Positions 6,566 through 8,123 of a DNA stretch of 8,123 bases are shown one piece after another; positions within the stretch are counted from its first letter, which is position 1, and each line of letters starts with the position of its first letter. Below the pieces are notes generated by a model. It did not search any database. It was not told the DNA's origin and worked only from the letters and a program-made list of their open reading frames with translations. The position numbers and the translations under genes are program-made. This DNA comes from Bacteroidota bacterium (GTDB lineage Bacteria > Bacteroidota > Ignavibacteria > UBA10030 > UBA8401): the NCBI GenBank assembly GCA_003456055.1, contig DMPG01000019.1:6835-14957 (forward strand), given 5' to 3'.

Positions 6566-6594
6566 TTGACATATTAATGAAAAATATTTATTTT
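6566..6594 (+). promoter_or_regulatory. Sigma-70-type promoter next to operator copy 2
   Basis: TTGACA (6566-6571) is a perfect -35 and TATTTT (6589-6594, 4 of 6) is a -10 at 17-base spacing. Operator copy 2 begins directly after the -10, so a bound repressor would block initiation. The start point would lie about 390 bases before the DUF4832 gene, which is the next gene downstream. Confidence 0.5.
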
Positions 6595-6609
6595 ATGCAA
6601 ACGATTGCG
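6595..6609 (+). promoter_or_regulatory. LacI-family-type operator, copy 2
   Basis: The same 15 bases as copy 1 (ATGCAAACGATTGCG), 104 bp downstream of it, overlapping the expected transcription start of the TTGACA promoter. Similar bases extend on both sides (TTTT before, ATAA and CATTAAA after), so this is a roughly 30-base imperfect direct repeat. 104 bp is close to ten helical turns, which would suit repression by looping. Confidence 0.55.
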
Positions 6610-6707
6610 AAATAACTCATTAAACCCTGAAAAAAAACAACCAAAACATCAAAAATCCAGCTCTCATTTACTGACGAATTGGTTTTACTCGGTGTTTAAC
6701 TGATGGT

Positions 6708-6842
6708 TTAATGTGCATAGGAATCTGAAGTGACAGAGCATCTTGGACATAATCGAATTTGCACGTCAGATACACGAAAACGATGAGCATTACCGCAACA
6801 GATTTGTCCGAAAGAGTCATCGGAAAAAAGGTTGTGTGAGTT
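6708..6842 (-). pseudogene. Possible relic of a zinc-ribbon transposase
   Basis: On the - strand a 44-codon open stretch (stop to stop) reads ..ICCGNAHRFRVSDVQIRLCPRCS.., which resembles the N-terminal zinc ribbon of IS1595-type transposases ('CPxCG..hhRhsdgR.rC..C'). Cys codons are at 6795-6800, 6747-6749 and 6738-6740. The first Cys pair is not correctly spaced (CC rather than CxxC), there is no start codon or RBS, and the frame closes at TAA 6708-6710. No terminal inverted repeats or target duplication were found. I regard this as a weak, pattern-based call; it may be chance. Confidence 0.25.
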
Positions 6843-6980
6843 TTAGTGTTCGAGATTCACACTTATGTGAGTAGTATACATCGGCTATTGTCGATAAAAT
6901 ACCAACGACTCTCTCCACAGATGACGGCCTTGATTCCCCAGTTGTATTTGCACGGATTGGCTTCTTGTAATTTTCAACTA

Positions 6981-6986
6981 AGGAGA
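6981..6986 (+). promoter_or_regulatory. Ribosome binding site of the DUF4832 gene
   Basis: AGGAGA, 6 bases before ATG 6993. It is a strong Shine-Dalgarno match and fixes the start of the secreted protein at this ATG. Confidence 0.8.
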
Positions 6987-6992
6987 ACTATC

Positions 6993-8123
6993 ATGATTAG
7001 AAAAGTATCTATCTTATTAATATTATTCCTGTTATGCCTGAATGTTTTAGTAATTCAAGCCCAGGATATAACAACAGTTATTCCTAAGGAATTTTCTGGA
7101 GGAATAAGTAATCCGTTAATGGGATTTCGTCCCGATTTAAATTCCTACAGCAAATATGATTACCCAACCATTACCCGTCATTATATCAGATGGAATGAGA
7201 TTGAAAACACTGAAAGCGACGGTGTTGATAAAATAATTAGTTTTTGCAATACAAAATGGGCTGGAGTCGAAGCAGCGAACGTGAAAGTAATTCCACGAGT
7301 GTATCTTTTTTGGGATGAAAACTCCAGTACAAATGCCTGGCCGGCGGATTTGCCAAGACTTGATTGGAAGAATCCAAAGCTTAAAGAGCGTGTAGTAAAA
7401 ATGATCGAAAAGCTAGGCAAGGCATGGGATAATGATCCTCGAGTTGCATGGATACAAACCGGAATAATTGGAAAATGGGGAGAGCAGGAAAGTCCCGTTG
7501 GTGTTGGTGAGGATGGATGGGCAGCACTCATGGGAAAAGCTTTTAAAGAAGCTTTTCCAAACAAGATGACAATTGTTCGAAATCAGGATGTATGGGAAGC
7601 ACAAGGTTATAAATTTGGTGTATATTGGGATTCATTTGCACATCCTGGTCAGAAGAGTGGTTCATGGTCACGTATAATTGATGCCAATTCAAAGGGCAGT
7701 TACTTAACGCAAGTAGTTGAAGGTGAAGTCGCATATAATTGGGGAACCGATGTATTGGTGCCAGTTCTTGGAAATAACGAGAATGAAACAGTTAGTACAC
7801 CTAAATATTATAATTATGCCGTAGATGTAATTCGTGAATTACACTGCTCAGGTTTAGGTTGGATAGCAAGCTACGATCCAACAAAACCTGAGAATACAGT
7901 TGGGGCATCAGAAGTACAAAAAGCATTTGGATACCGTTTCATGCTTAATGAATTTACGTGTCCAAAACGTATCGAAAAAGGTGGAAAGCTGGACATATCA
8001 TTCAAGCTAAAGAATATTGGTTCAGCGCCATTTTATGAAAAATGGCCGGTAGCGGTTGTCTTAATTGATGAAACAACAAAAAGTATTGTATCAACACAGA
8101 TACTTCCAGACGTTGATGTTAGA
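6993..8123 (+). CDS. Secreted DUF4832 (glycoside hydrolase-like) protein, 3' end missing
   Basis: 377 codons are present and the frame is still open at the window end. The N-terminus is a signal peptide: MIRK, a hydrophobic core (residues 6-21), and a likely cut after IQA (23). The mature part begins with SNPLMGFRPD (39-48), a variant of the 'NP.mGf/w' opening of DUF4832/DUF4874 proteins, then HYIRWNEIE (63-71) and VKVIPRVYLFW (97-107), as in a TIM-barrel glycosidase. WIQTGIIGKWGEQESP (153-168) matches the family's 'GfiGpWGEwh' core, and E164 is a candidate catalytic acid. From about 320 a beta-sandwich starts (GGKLDISFKLKNIGSAPFYE, 330-349). A role in extracellular or periplasmic glycan breakdown is inferred; the substrate is unknown. 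An upstream promoter with two LacI-type operators could make it sugar-inducible. Confidence 0.85.
   Translation, partial: MIRKVSILLILFLLCLNVLVIQAQDITTVIPKEFSGGISNPLMGFRPDLNSYSKYDYPTITRHYIRWNEIENTESDGVDKIISFCNTKWAGVEAANVKVIPRVYLFWDENSSTNAWPADLPRLDWKNPKLKERVVKMIEKLGKAWDNDPRVAWIQTGIIGKWGEQESPVGVGEDGWAALMGKAFKEAFPNKMTIVRNQDVWEAQGYKFGVYWDSFAHPGQKSGSWSRIIDANSKGSYLTQVVEGEVAYNWGTDVLVPVLGNNENETVSTPKYYNYAVDVIRELHCSGLGWIASYDPTKPENTVGASEVQKAFGYRFMLNEFTCPKRIEKGGKLDISFKLKNIGSAPFYEKWPVAVVLIDETTKSIVSTQILPDVDVR

Larger units (their letters stand above)
6315..6992. other. Long non-coding region upstream of the DUF4832 gene
   Basis: About 680 bases without an intact gene. The first 160 bases are AT-rich with nothing recognised. 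6476-6610 holds two near-identical operator-like repeats, an inverted repeat, and a promoter. 6708-6842 contains a possible transposase relic on the - strand. 6834-6870 contains small inverted repeats (GTGTGA / TCACAC, and TCACA-N4-TGTGA) of unknown meaning. The last bases contain the RBS of the next gene. Confidence 0.6.

Noticed and set aside
6857..6870. TCACA-N4-TGTGA as a CRP site
   Set aside because: CRP sites have the half-sites in the opposite order (TGTGA-N6-TCACA), so orientation and spacing are wrong.
6743..6874. 43-codon + strand frame (TTG start) in the long intergenic region
   Set aside because: It has no RBS and no recognisable domain, and it overlaps the more protein-like - strand fragment.
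1..8123. CRISPR arrays, tRNA or rRNA genes
   Set aside because: No regularly spaced repeat arrays, tRNA-like cloverleaf sequences or rRNA segments were seen. The only notable direct repeat is the two-copy operator.

Overview
The window reads as a piece of an anaerobic or facultative bacterium with a sugar- and sulfated-glycan-degrading lifestyle. Secreted DUF1080, ThuA and DUF4832 proteins plus an anaerobic sulfatase maturase are typical of the Bacteroidota and wider FCB group, and of Planctomycetota/Verrucomicrobiota. The strong Shine-Dalgarno sequences before the maturase and the DUF4832 gene, and a TTGACA-type promoter, fit canonical Bacteroidota less well. I therefore do not assign a phylum. 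All genes are on the + strand.

Layout. (a) 1-1154: the 3' end of a DUF1080 (3-keto-glycoside hydrolase-like) gene, overlapping by 4 bases (ATGA) a secreted ThuA-like gene, then a stem-loop terminator. (b) 1284-2510: an anaerobic sulfatase-maturing radical SAM enzyme starting at TTG. No sulfatase lies in the window. (c) 2511-2857: a non-coding gap with a possible promoter. (d) 2858-6314: a tight operon larE-larC-larB for the nickel-pincer nucleotide (NPN) cofactor, the Ni pincer used by lactate racemase LarA and its relatives, followed by a membrane transporter gene, probably for nickel. The transporter frame is continuous over about 235 codons but broken by two in-frame stops (TGA at 5757, TAA at 5895), so it is called a pseudogene. 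No larA is present here. (e) 6315-6992: a long non-coding stretch with two LacI-family-type operator sites 104 bp apart, a TTGACA promoter next to the second one, and a possible relic of a zinc-ribbon transposase on the - strand. (f) 6993-8123: a secreted DUF4832 glycoside-hydrolase-like protein that runs off the end of the window.

The lar block is visibly richer in G+C than the genes on both sides. For example, 4141-4200 has 35 G/C of 60, while 1561-1620 in the maturase has 18 of 60. This suggests a separately acquired module within an AT-rich carbohydrate-utilisation region. LarB would make the biscarboxylated pyridinium mononucleotide from NaAD, LarE would thiolate it, LarC would insert Ni, and the transporter would once have supplied the metal. 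The LarE has the three-cysteine arrangement associated with a [4Fe-4S], non-sacrificial mechanism rather than the single sacrificial cysteine of Lactobacillus plantarum.

The most notable points are the cofactor operon without its client enzyme and with a broken transporter, the three-Cys LarE, and the paired, helically phased operators upstream of the DUF4832 gene.
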